64,000 nucleotides of DNA from DASQZK01 sp963809925 (GTDB lineage: Bacteria; Bacteroidota; Bacteroidia; Bacteroidales; GCA-2748055): contig CAWELH010000006.1 in NCBI GenBank assembly GCA_963809925.1, positions 186,001 through 250,000 of the forward strand. The letters run 5' to 3'. Numbering within the stretch: position 1 is the first letter of the stretch; every line of letters starts with the position of its first letter. Shown piece after piece: positions 7,733-15,768 of this stretch. The notes below the pieces were generated by a model that searched no databases, was not told the origin of the DNA, and was given only the letters and a program-made list of their open reading frames with translations. Made by a program: the position numbers and the translations under genes.

Positions 7733-8493
7733 TTATTTTTGTAATTTACCAAATCCTCGAAAGCCAAGTGTAAGATAAAAATATGATCCAGTAAAATATT
7801 CAAATTTCGGTTTTTTTAAAGGAATCGAATATCCAATACTTATTCGGAGACCTCCATATGTATAATCTTCATTATTTATCCTAGTATATTTTTCAACAAT
7901 TGTTATTTGCTTAAAATCTGAAAACAATCCAATTTTTAATCGTGGATCGAAAAACCCGACATATACTTCATCAGAATCCGGATTATATGGTCTAATTGAT
8001 ATTCCATAAAATGAAAGTCCCCCAAATGGAACACTGCGTATTATTAAATTATCAATAATTGGATAACCAATATTTATTCCACAGTCAAGTGTTTCAGTTG
8101 TTTGATAATTTTGCCATTCTTTTCCGTTACCAAAAGATATTACTTTTTTTGCTTTATTAAATCCCATTGAAAAATCTAATTGCAATAAAACATCTTTATA
8201 ATACGTATCTAAATTTAAGCCTATTTTAAAATCATTAGTGAAATTCTCCTGATATATTACTATTTAAAAGAGTTCCATTAGCTAAATTCACTGAAATCGG
8301 CATTGTTTCTGCAGTCTCGTCCAAATGTTTCCAATAATTTGAGCATTAAATTTTATGATATTTTATCACTAAACTCAGAGGCGTCCAAAACGATTGAGAT
8401 GTCACATTTTACTGAATCAGTTTGAATTGTCCAAAGGAGATAGACGTATAAACTGATGTTAAGAGAAATTATTATTAATAAAAATATGTATTT
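7733..8493 (-). pseudogene. Cassette C: decayed exported beta-strand-rich protein
   Basis: The longest intact piece is 150 residues (7733-8185). It is rich in alternating aromatic and polar residues (SYFYLTLGFRGFGKLQK at the end), which suggests an outer-membrane or beta-barrel-like protein. Protein-like sequence continues upstream in other frames. One piece ends SGEFH and resumes as TNDFKIGLNLDTYYKD after a 1-base shift near 8250. Further up, a secretion-signal-like stretch (KYIFLLIIISLNIS, near 8455-8493) has no start codon. At least two frameshifts and a lost start point to a pseudogene. The stop codon is followed by AACGCCCTACAA and then the IS right end, so the attC of this cassette is split. 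Confidence 0.6.
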
Positions 8494-8521
8494 TTAGTAG
8501 TCGCTTTATTGGTTAAAATGT

Positions 8522-8661
8522 GCTGACAACGGACAGCGGTATGCGCAGTACGGGGTTTCGAAGCCACTTCACTATCAAGATGCAAAAAGGCTGAAACGAG
8601 CCACAGACGCTGAATTACACTGCCACCGCCCGTATTGCGTATGACCGCATGTTGTAGGGCG
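8522..8661 (-). other. attC-B recombination site
   Basis: About 140 bp. The arms GCGGTATGCGCAGTACGGG and CCCGTATTGCGTATGACCGC pair with one extra-helical base and a few mismatches, the classic attC arm structure. The outer cores are GACAAC (8525-8530) and GTTGTAGGG. Crossover is between 8530 and 8529. It differs from attC-A by only a few bases. It follows the stop of the module's second gene. Confidence 0.8.
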
Positions 8662-8662
8662 T

Positions 8663-9082
8663 TTATATTGGTCCATATTCATCAAGTCGTTTATAATCAC
8701 TAATTTCTATTTTAATCTCATTTTCAAAATCAATTCTTAATCTTGTTATCTCACAGAAATTTAAGGTGAACTGATTATCATTCAACGAATAATCATTTAT
8801 ACTGTAGATTCCAATCTCATGGTCGTCAATTATTTTATATGAAGAAACTCCCTTAAAAATCAGTTTTGAGAGAAGAATTGGATAATGAATCCTTTTAAAA
8901 AATAACAAACGCCTACTTATTTTGTATTCAGTTGAATTAACGTCCTCTATCTTTAAATCAAGTACTAAATCACCTGAACTAAAGTAAAGTGAATCTAAAT
9001 CAACGAACTTATCATGAATTATATCCAAAATCTCTTGAATATTGGTCGAATCATATGTTTTTATGCTATTAATATTATCGAT
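8663..9082 (-). pseudogene. Cassette B, gene 2 copy with lost start codon
   Basis: The nucleotide sequence is identical to gene 2 of cassette A (9742-10161), except that the start ATG has become ATC at 9080-9082. An in-frame ATG 54 bp further in (9026-9028) could still give a 121-residue protein. The near-perfect identity shows a recent tandem duplication of the whole cassette. Product family unknown; see the cassette A copy. Confidence 0.65.
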
Positions 9083-9086
9083 TTAA

Positions 9087-9569
9087 TTACTCATCATCAG
9101 GTAAATAACCACTATTAAATCTATCAATCAATTTTTTCAATGATCTCTTTGTAATTAGCATTATCCAAAGTCGTACAAATTATTATTAAATTATCATAAT
9201 CGGCTCTATCAGGTAGTGCCGTTGCACCAAAACACTCCCAAAATCCATTGTCTAATATCTGTGTCATTATCTCCTGTTGTTGTTAATTCAATCTCTGGAT
9301 GATTATGGTTTATTTCAAGGTCAGTTATTATTTCATCTATTGACAAATGCAAAAATCCTCCGAAATGCCCTTGCCCAATGAATTCTAGCAAATCTCTGTC
9401 TATGGAATACCTTAAAAAATCACTGAAGTCTTTTCTCTTTTTCTTTGTCAATTGGTTCATTAGCAATCATAAAACATATCCAGTTTGAGTTAGGTAAGTT
9501 TTCAAACTTATCCAAATTCATATCAAAATAATATGTTTCTCTATCGTAATGATTTCCTAAATAATCCAT
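9087..9569 (-). pseudogene. Cassette B, gene 1 copy with three frameshifts
   Basis: Aligned with gene 1 of cassette A, this copy carries three separate 1-base insertions (near 9158, 9256 and 9422) and more substitutions. The total length is again a multiple of three but the frame is broken. Readable blocks include MDYLGNHYDRETYYFDMN at the start and FLRYSIDRDLLEFIGQG in the middle. It is clearly non-functional. The flanking gene 2 and attC are almost unchanged. Confidence 0.75.
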
Positions 9570-9600
9570 TTTGTTATATGCTATGCAGTTTCTCAAAATG

Positions 9601-9739
9601 CCCTACAACGTTGAAGCGGTATGCGCAGTACGGGGTTTCGAAGCCACTTCACTATCAAGATGCAGAAAGGCTGAAACGAGCCACAGACGCTGAATTACAC
9701 TGCCACCCCCGTATTGCGTATGACCGCATGTTGTAGGGC
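9601..9739 (-). other. attC-A recombination site
   Basis: About 139 bp with perfectly matched outer cores CCCTACAAC and GTTGTAGGG. The inner arms GCGGTATGCGCAGTACGGGG and CCCCGTATTGCGTATGACCGC carry an extra-helical base. The crossover G^TT lies between 9609 and 9608. The stop of gene 2 lies 9 bp away. Cassette A therefore runs from 9609 to 10,686 (1078 bp). Confidence 0.85.
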
Positions 9740-9741
9740 GT

Positions 9742-10161
9742 TTATATTGGTCCATATTCATCAAGTCGTTTATAATCACTAATTTCTATTTTAATCTCAT
9801 TTTCAAAATCAATTCTTAATCTTGTTATCTCACAGAAATTTAAGGTGAACTGATTATCATTCAACGAATAATCATTTATACTGTAGATTCCAATCTCATG
9901 GTCGTCAATTATTTTATATGAAGAAACTCCCTTAAAAATCAGTTTTGAGAGAAGAATTGGATAATGAATCCTTTTAAAAAATAACAAACGCCTACTTATT
10001 TTGTATTCAGTTGAATTAACGTCCTCTATCTTTAAATCAAGTACTAAATCACCTGAACTAAAGTAAAGTGAATCTAAATCAACGAACTTATCATGAATTA
10101 TATCCAAAATCTCTTGAATATTGGTCGAATCATATGTTTTTATGCTATTAATATTATCCAT
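9742..10161 (-). CDS. Cassette A, gene 2: small acidic protein, unknown
   Basis: 139 residues, no signal peptide or membrane segment, so probably cytoplasmic. It is rich in Asp, Ile and Lys with alternating beta-strand patterns (LYFSSGDLVLDLKIEDV, RIDFENEIKIEISDYKRL). I do not recognise the family. Small soluble pairs like this are common in cassettes and are sometimes immunity or antitoxin proteins, but nothing here proves that. The start is 4 bp after the stop of gene 1, so the two form a translationally linked pair. The stop is followed by the attC-A core within 10 bp. An exact duplicate with a lost start lies in cassette B. Confidence 0.65.
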   Translation of the reverse strand: MDNINSIKTYDSTNIQEILDIIHDKFVDLDSLYFSSGDLVLDLKIEDVNSTEYKISRRLLFFKRIHYPILLSKLIFKGVSSYKIIDDHEIGIYSINDYSLNDNQFTLNFCEITRLRIDFENEIKIEISDYKRLDEYGPI

Positions 10162-10165
10162 TTAA

Positions 10166-10646
10166 TTACTCATCATCAGGTAAATAACCACTATTAAATC
10201 TATCAATCAATTTTTTCAATGACTCCTTGTAATTAGCATTATCCAATGTCGTACAAATTATTATTAACTTATCATAATCGGCTCTATCAGGTAGTGCCGT
10301 TGCACCATAACACTCCCAAAATCCATTATCTATATCTGTGTCATTATCTCCTGTTGTTGTCAATTCAATTTCTGGATGATTATGGTTTATTTCAAGGTCA
10401 GTTATTATTTCATCCATTGTCAAATGCAAAAATCCTCCAAAATCGCCCTGCCCAATGAATTCTAGCAAATCTCTATCTATGGAATACCTTAAAAAATCAT
10501 GGAGTCTTTTCTCGTTATTCTTTGTCAATTGGCTCATTAGCAATCATAAAACATATCCAGTTTGAGTTAGGTAAGTTTTCTAACTTATCCAATTTCATAT
10601 CAAAATAATATGTTTCTCTATCGTAATGTTTTCCTAAATAATCCAT
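10166..10646 (-). pseudogene. Cassette A, gene 1 with one frameshift
   Basis: From the ATG at 10,646 the frame reads MDYLGKHYDRETYYFDMKLD... for 43 codons and meets a stop at GACAAAGAATAA. The protein then continues one frame over (NEKRLHDFLRYSIDRDLLEF ...) to a stop at 10,166. The span is 481 nt, one base too many, and removing one base near 10,520 restores a 159-residue protein. The downstream part could be expressed alone from an internal ATG or TTG near 10,540. Family not recognised; acidic and soluble. A sequencing or assembly error at this base cannot be excluded. Confidence 0.65.
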
Positions 10647-10678
10647 TTTGTTATTTGCTATGCAGTTTCTCTAAAATG

Positions 10679-10800
10679 CCCTACAACGAGTGGCTAACCA
10701 CACCCATTGCATTTATCCCTCTAATTTGAGGAATAACCGTACCTGTTGCATATATTTCGTATATGTGCTTAGCCATTTTTAATTTACCTAAATAAATTTA
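10679..10800 (-). other. attI-like site at the head of the cassette array
   Basis: The first cassette is bordered by CTCG^TTGTAGGGC on the minus strand (crossover 10,687/10,686). The same GTTGTAGGG core ends attC-A, but there is no attC-type partner arm upstream. Only a short GTGG/CCAC pairing precedes it. This single-core layout between an integrase end and the first cassette is what an attI site looks like. The assignment rests on position and core sequence. Confidence 0.6.
10681..10776 (-). CDS. 31-codon ORF running into the attI-like core
   Basis: Starts MAKHIYEIYATG and ends ...VVSHSL. Its last codons TTG TAG are the crossover bases of the attI-like site, so cassette insertion would replace its stop. 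A similar attI-overlapping mini-ORF exists in class 1 integrons (ORF-11), where it aids translation of the first cassette. Here there is only position and an open frame, with no conservation data, so it may be chance. Confidence 0.3.
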   Translation of the reverse strand: MAKHIYEIYATGTVIPQIRGINAMGVVSHSL

Positions 10801-10809
10801 ACAAAAATT

Positions 10810-10931
10810 TTATAAATCCAGATTATCCATCGGACTTTTTAGCTGATCAAAACCTCCCTGAGTTATATGGGTGTAAATCCCGGTCGTCTTACTGCTTGAA
10901 TGGCCCTGCATTGTGCCGATTGACACGCCTG
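10810..10931 (-). pseudogene. Integrase (tyrosine recombinase) C-terminal remnant
   Basis: About 40 codons ending at a stop (10,810-10,812). They read GTMQGHSSSKTTGIYTHI and then KSPMDNLDL, the end of a tyrosine recombinase: the GH box, the catalytic Tyr in IYTH and the typical KSP.D.L tail. Upstream the frame is closed and no further recombinase motifs are seen. The gene points in the same direction as the cassettes and ends beside the attI-like site. This same-direction arrangement is known from some non-proteobacterial integrons such as Treponema. It is probably what is left of the integron integrase. A XerC/D-type recombinase remnant is the alternative. Confidence 0.7.
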
Positions 10932-11406
10932 GTTATGCACGCATTTCTGCTACCATTATGGCATAGAGAAAAATGGCGATATCATACAGCCAATGAATTA
11001 TCGGCGGTAATCTGGCATAATCTATCACCAGGATGTGTACTGACATTACTATAATATGTAGTCGATGGTCAGTGGTTAGTTTTCAGTAGCCAGTAGTCAT
11101 TTTTCAGTTTTCAGTTTTCAGTAGTCAGTTTTCAGTAGTCAGTTATCAGTAGTCAGTTATCAGTAGTCATATTTACATTTGAACCAATTGAAAAAATAAT
11201 CCTTATCATTGAACCGGATTATAAATTTAGAACCCTGATTGCGCATGAGTTCTAACGGTGAAAAGCCGTTGAACAGACTTTTTGAGCAGGTCTTGATCCC
11301 ACCTCAGCCGTCGAATGTGTACTGACAGAATAAACCGTCTTTCCCTTGCAAAAAGATGGATCTTGCGGGGATGGAATTACATTAATTAACTAAAAACGAA
11401 CGAATT
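10932..11406. other. Noncoding border between integron and core genome
   Basis: No protein gene is supported in this ~475 bp. It holds a degenerate CAGT-rich tandem repeat (11,066-11,170). A 13-bp direct repeat, ATGTGTACTGACA, occurs at 11,033 and 11,315. The presumed promoter region of the following membrane protein gene also lies here. Confidence 0.6.
11066..11170. repeat. CAGTAGTCAGTT-type degenerate tandem repeat
   Basis: About 105 bp built from overlapping short units such as CAGTAGTCAGTT and TCAGTT, repeated head to tail with small variations. It has no spacer structure, so it is not CRISPR. Confidence 0.8.
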
Positions 11407-12057
11407 ATGGATAGTATAGGAGACAGACTGAAAAAACATTACCTGCCGTTGATCGGATTGACACTGATATCATGGCTCATTTTTCATTTCTTATGGAAAA
11501 ATTTGACCTTTATACCGTTTAGTGTAAAACTAACCGGGTATATCGGAATAATACTCATCGCTTTCTCTCTTATCATCGGTCCGGCGAACATCCTGCTGAA
11601 AAGCCGGTACCCCCTTTCGTCCCATTTCCGAAGAGATATCGGGATATATGGCGGTATCATCGCCCTTTATCATTCTGCGGCCGGCCTTTTCGTACATCTG
11701 AGAGGTCAGATGTGGAAATATTTTTTCGATCAAAATCCGGATGGCGGATTTGCCTTGAAATACGACAATTTCAGACTGGCGAATTATATCGGCCTCCTGG
11801 CAGCCCTGCTCATCATCCTGATGCTGATCACATCGAATGATTATTCGGTGAAAAAGCTCAGACCTATGAACTGGAAGACCATCCAGCGTCTGGCCTATTT
11901 CATGTTTCCCATGCTTGTGGCACATGCGCTTTTCTATAAACTGATGGCGAAACATCTTAATGAGTTCTACGCTATTTATCTGCCGCTGTTCCTCATCGTG
12001 GTATTGTTTCAATTGTCCGGTATGTCCATAAAAATCAGACAGCAAAAACTGAGGTAA
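11407..12057 (+). CDS. Ferric-reductase-like transmembrane protein
   Basis: 216 residues with about six membrane helices (near 13-31, 41-62, 78-98, 122-142, 160-180 and 187-206). His89 and His97 lie in one helix (LYHSAAGLFVHLRG) and His173 in another (MLVAHALFY). This is the pattern of heme ligands in the ferric reductase-like domain shared with MsrQ/YedZ. The protein is the membrane domain only, without a flavin- or NAD-binding reductase part, so it would need a redox partner. No MsrP-like gene is next to it. It probably moves electrons across the inner membrane. It stands alone, 83 bp before a lipoprotein gene in the same direction. Confidence 0.75.
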   Translation: MDSIGDRLKKHYLPLIGLTLISWLIFHFLWKNLTFIPFSVKLTGYIGIILIAFSLIIGPANILLKSRYPLSSHFRRDIGIYGGIIALYHSAAGLFVHLRGQMWKYFFDQNPDGGFALKYDNFRLANYIGLLAALLIILMLITSNDYSVKKLRPMNWKTIQRLAYFMFPMLVAHALFYKLMAKHLNEFYAIYLPLFLIVVLFQLSGMSIKIRQQKLR

Positions 12058-12140
12058 TCCTATTATTTAGGGATATTCTTTTTATAGAAGCAACCATACT
12101 TCAATTCAGCGCATCCTGAAAACAGAAAAATAATCCCGAT

Positions 12141-12713
12141 ATGAAAACCCATTATTTTGTCCTGCTGATTTTCGGAATTTTAGTTATCGGAATCTTTGGT
12201 TGTGAAAAAGCCAGGGATACAAATACTGACCAAAAAATCGATGGAAGTAAGGAACCTCCGGAAATTCCCGCCTCCGACAGCCTGGATATTAACGGTGATG
12301 CCATCACCGATTTTGTTATTGATTACCCCTGGTATGTCTGGGATGGGGTCAATGCATCCGGTGACGGTATATCAGGTAGGGTTGAACCACTGAACGGAAA
12401 CATGGTTTTAGGCGATTATTACAGGGGCTATATTTTCAGTAATCAGGACGACACTATTTTTTCTGATGTCAGTGCCCCTTTGGAATGGGATAACCTGGGA
12501 GCCGATGTAGTCTCCATCGCCACAACTGCAGGCTATTTCTGGCCGGAACATTGGCGTATCCTGTCCAACCTGTATAGTGAACGCTACTACCTGGGCATTA
12601 AACTGAACGGCAAACCAGGCTGGCTCGAAATGCAGATAGACAGCCTCACCGGTGGCATCGTCATTACAGATAAAAATACAACGGAAGATGACTATATCAT
12701 TGTTGGGAAATAA
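12141..12713 (+). CDS. Lipoprotein of unknown function with Asp-rich repeat-like motif
   Basis: 190 residues. The signal peptide (YFVLLIFGILVIGIFGC) has the lipobox Cys at about residue 21. After a charged linker the motif SLDINGDAITDFVIDY resembles FG-GAP or EF-hand-like calcium loops (DxNxD). The rest is a single compact domain ending in EMQIDSLTGGIVITDKN. It may share a transcript with the upstream membrane protein. Function unknown. Confidence 0.7.
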   Translation: MKTHYFVLLIFGILVIGIFGCEKARDTNTDQKIDGSKEPPEIPASDSLDINGDAITDFVIDYPWYVWDGVNASGDGISGRVEPLNGNMVLGDYYRGYIFSNQDDTIFSDVSAPLEWDNLGADVVSIATTAGYFWPEHWRILSNLYSERYYLGIKLNGKPGWLEMQIDSLTGGIVITDKNTTEDDYIIVGK

Positions 12714-12730
12714 TTCCCTACATCTCCGGA

Positions 12731-12936
12731 TTAGTGAATAAAAACCCTGCGAAGATCATTGTTTGCATTAAACGTAGGAAAATACATCAATTCTGCTTTC
12801 GCCGGATTTAGTATAAACTCTCCGGTAAATCTCGGCATGAGATCTATTTCAAAACGATAATTCCCCTTTCTAAGTTTTTGTCCAGAAATAGTTATAAGTT
12901 TGATCTGTAACTTAAATTTAACGCATTTTTAGTGCT
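12731..12936 (-). pseudogene. Tail of an alpha-2-macroglobulin-like gene
   Basis: About 67 codons in the minus frame ending at a stop (12,731). They read KLRKGNYRFEIDLMPRF, GEFILNPAKAELMYFP and a short end. This is the closing segment typical of large Bacteroidota alpha-2-macroglobulin-type surface proteins. The frame has no start, and a stop blocks it upstream, so it is a leftover 3' end of a deleted gene. The family assignment is from memory of the conserved tail. Confidence 0.5.
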
Positions 12937-12985
12937 TCCCAAATTTTTTATCTTCTAATTGAATCCGGCTGTTTTTCATCCCGGG

Positions 12986-13015
12986 ATTTCAGCTCACCCA
13001 AATTTCCTATATTTG
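12986..13015 (+). promoter_or_regulatory. Bacteroidota-type promoter for the glycosidase-like gene
   Basis: A perfect -7 box, TATATTTG (TAnnTTTG), lies at 13,008-13,015. A weak -33 element, ATTTC, lies about 19 bp upstream. The predicted start near 13,022 leaves a leader of about 95 bp before the ATG at 13,118. Confidence 0.5.
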
Positions 13016-13117
13016 TCATTGAAGCGTGCGAATAGGATATTCATACAGCATGGAGAGAACCGTCTTCGTTTTGTATCTGCCTTTAAACCAGCGATAACCT
13101 AACAAAATACCCACATC

Positions 13118-15685
13118 ATGGAAAACCGACGAGATTTTTTAAAAAAATTCGGAGCCCTCAGCAGTCTTGCTGCTGTAACATCATTGCCTGCAAAGGCTTT
13201 TTTTGATCAAACCATTCCCGGAAATGAAAACATCCTTCAGGGGGAACACCTGCATCTCGACGTTCCCGCAATGCTTAACTACCTGGAGCCATTGCATGAA
13301 CTGAACATCACCACACAAACACCGGGTAGCCTGCGGGTGGTCGACGGTGGCGGCAACATCTATTATACTACGGAAATCAAGGATAAAGTCAGTATCAAAA
13401 TCGGCGGCGCTCTTGGCACTCACCTTGTCGTGCTTCTCGACAAAAAAAATCGGATCCTCGATATGGCTGCCTTCCTTGTCGACACCAAAACTACGATTTC
13501 CGATAAGGATGGTGAATTTCAGAAAATGCTCGAAATGCTGGAATTCTCCTGCCGTCAGCACAGCTCGGGATACTACCGTATGGAAGGAAAGACGCTCCGA
13601 ACTTTTGCCGGTTGGTTCCAGGACCATGTCCATGTTTTTAAGGCGATGAAATATTTCGATCAGGAGGTTAAGACGGGTTTTGATCTCTGGGCAGAGGGAC
13701 AGCGCGAGAATGGCATGCTGGCCGATAATTGCTACCAACCATGGAGTGGCTATAAGAGCTGGCTGTCAAGGTTTGGCGAACAATTTGTCTGGACTAAGGG
13801 TGATAAAACCGAAAGTTCAACCTTTTATATCCGCATACCGGTCGAGAACATGAGTGAATTCACTTTCCTCGAAGGGATTTACTATGCCTGGAAAGCCACG
13901 GGCGATGATGCCTGGATGGCGGGTAAACTCGACAACTGCATCAAAGCGGTGGAATATGCTACCTCCGATCCTTACCGCTGGTCAGAAAAATTTAAGCTGC
14001 TGAAAAGAGGCTATACCATCGACATTTGGGATTTCCAGCCTTCAATGGACACAAAAGTCTGGGGTGGTGATATTATGATGGCAAAGCCGGGGGTTACGGA
14101 ATACAGTGTGATGTACGGAGATAATGTAGGGATGTCGGTAGGCTGTAAATATCTGGCCGAAATGCTTGAGTACGCTGGAAGGGGTAAGGAAGCCGGCAGG
14201 TTCAGTGATCTGGGTCAGGAACTGCTGGATCGCCTGAACGAAGTTTCATGGAACGGAGAATTTTATACCCATCATGTTGCTGAAGATCCAAGCTACGTCA
14301 GAGACTTCGGCGATACACCTGTCGACAGGCAGGTAACCATTTCGAATTCTTACGCTATCAACCGCCGTATTGGTCATGATAAAGCTAAGGCGATCATTGA
14401 AACATATCAGCGAATTCGTAAGGAGATGCCTGAATCGTCACCCGGAGAATGGTACATGTGCTATCCGCCTTATAAGAAAGGATGGAGTAACCCCGAATGG
14501 GACTATATGAACGGTGGTGTTTCATCCATCGTTGGCGGGGAGGTAGCTCATGGTGCTTTTGAACACGGATTTGAAGCATATGGTGTCGATTGCCTCCGGC
14601 GGATGAACAGCATGGCACAGCTAAGCGATAATTTCATGAAATGCATTTACCGCGGGAAAATGCCGGATGAACCGTTCCGTATTTTTGATCCGGTTAACCT
14701 TAAGAAAATTGTAAACGCCGATACGCATGGGACCGGAGGCGAAGGTGTTCCCGGTTTCACCGGAGAAGGGGGCAACGACCTGGCAAACTTCCCGACCGGC
14801 CAGCAGATGTTCCAGCATGTACCTTTTATGCTTATCGATCCGTCGACCAACAACAGGAAAGCCTGCCTTATCATTTCTCAGGAGGACGGCTACCTGAAGG
14901 AAGCAAGCGTTCCGCTCAACACAGAATCTTCGTCCTTTTACATGGTGCATGCCAACAGCGGTGGGCGGCATCTGGGAAGCATTGTAATGAACTATGAGGA
15001 TGGTACACATCATACCATTTATGTTGACAATGGCGTGAACATTGCCGGATGGTGGTATCCCGAAGGCAATGCCAGGGGAGATATCCGGGTTGCAGCAAGC
15101 GTTGCCAATGAGAAAAGCCTGAGCGTAGGAGCATACGTATATGGATTCAATAATCCTCAGCCGGAGAAAAAGCTGAAGGATATCAGCTTTATCGGCGCTG
15201 AAGCCCCTGGTAAATGGATCATCCTGGCCCTTACCGCATGCGATTCCCCGGTATATTTCAAACCCGATCCTGTATCGTACGGCGCACCCGACAACTGGGG
15301 GGCAGCTGCCGTGATCTATGCGCTGATCGAAGGTCTTGCAGGATTGAAGGATACCGGAATCGCCTATAACCAGGCTACGTTATCTCCACGCTGGGAGGCA
15401 GCAGGTATTGATGAAGTATCCGCAACCGCAAAATACGAGGCATCAAAGGGCTATCTAACATATACCTTTCGCAAACTTACAGATAAAGGGTACAAAGTTA
15501 CCTTTACAGGAAACAGCGACAGCATCACTCTCCGGCTCCTGCTGCCTGGAAAGGTGGCAGTAAGCAGGGTGACGTTGAACGGAGCTGAGACCACCTTTAA
15601 CATTGAAAAAATGGAGTCGTCGGAATATCTGGTACTACAGACGACCAATGTAGGTGTTCATGATGTGGAAATTGAGACGGCATAG
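13118..15685 (+). CDS. Tat-exported six-hairpin glycosidase-like protein
   Basis: 855 residues. The N-terminus has a twin-arginine signal, NRRDFLKKF (residues 3-11), followed by an Ala-rich hydrophobic stretch, so a folded protein is exported by Tat. The central 150-560 region is rich in helices with Trp/Asp/Glu-containing turns (WFQDHVHVFK, MLADNCYQPW, WDFQPSMDTKVWGGD, EWDYMNGGVSS). It looks like an (alpha/alpha)6 toroid of the six-hairpin glycosidase superfamily. The last ~100 residues look like the beta-sandwich that closes such enzymes. I cannot name the GH family, the substrate or the catalytic acid. It has its own promoter and a downstream terminator. Function in breakdown of a sugar polymer or glycoside is inference. 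Confidence 0.6.
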   Translation: MENRRDFLKKFGALSSLAAVTSLPAKAFFDQTIPGNENILQGEHLHLDVPAMLNYLEPLHELNITTQTPGSLRVVDGGGNIYYTTEIKDKVSIKIGGALGTHLVVLLDKKNRILDMAAFLVDTKTTISDKDGEFQKMLEMLEFSCRQHSSGYYRMEGKTLRTFAGWFQDHVHVFKAMKYFDQEVKTGFDLWAEGQRENGMLADNCYQPWSGYKSWLSRFGEQFVWTKGDKTESSTFYIRIPVENMSEFTFLEGIYYAWKATGDDAWMAGKLDNCIKAVEYATSDPYRWSEKFKLLKRGYTIDIWDFQPSMDTKVWGGDIMMAKPGVTEYSVMYGDNVGMSVGCKYLAEMLEYAGRGKEAGRFSDLGQELLDRLNEVSWNGEFYTHHVAEDPSYVRDFGDTPVDRQVTISNSYAINRRIGHDKAKAIIETYQRIRKEMPESSPGEWYMCYPPYKKGWSNPEWDYMNGGVSSIVGGEVAHGAFEHGFEAYGVDCLRRMNSMAQLSDNFMKCIYRGKMPDEPFRIFDPVNLKKIVNADTHGTGGEGVPGFTGEGGNDLANFPTGQQMFQHVPFMLIDPSTNNRKACLIISQEDGYLKEASVPLNTESSSFYMVHANSGGRHLGSIVMNYEDGTHHTIYVDNGVNIAGWWYPEGNARGDIRVAASVANEKSLSVGAYVYGFNNPQPEKKLKDISFIGAEAPGKWIILALTACDSPVYFKPDPVSYGAPDNWGAAAVIYALIEGLAGLKDTGIAYNQATLSPRWEAAGIDEVSATAKYEASKGYLTYTFRKLTDKGYKVTFTGNSDSITLRLLLPGKVAVSRVTLNGAETTFNIEKMESSEYLVLQTTNVGVHDVEIETA

Positions 15686-15693
15686 ATACTCCT

Positions 15694-15726
15694 GGTGATG
15701 AGAAATTCATCACCCCTGTTTTTTGT
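15694..15726 (+). terminator. Rho-independent terminator
   Basis: The stem GGTGATGA/TCATCACC (15,694-15,701 and 15,707-15,714) with a 5-nt loop is followed by CCTG and a run of six T. It lies 9 bp after the stop of the glycosidase-like gene. Confidence 0.7.
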
Positions 15727-15768
15727 CCGATCTATGCCATCGGATGATTTATAAGTCACCTGTTATCG

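Noticed and set aside
9533..9736. 67-codon plus-strand ORF
   Set aside because: It lies across attC-A and the edge of cassette B; its translation follows the palindrome, not a protein family.
8522..9739. Two long near-identical repeats about 1.08 kb apart looked like insertion sequences or a CRISPR-like repeat
   Set aside because: They have attC arm and core structure, follow gene stops, and carry no transposase. There are only two near-identical copies and no short regular spacers.
11066..11170. Possible CRISPR array
   Set aside because: Units are short, overlapping and directly adjacent, with no unique spacers and no cas genes in the window.
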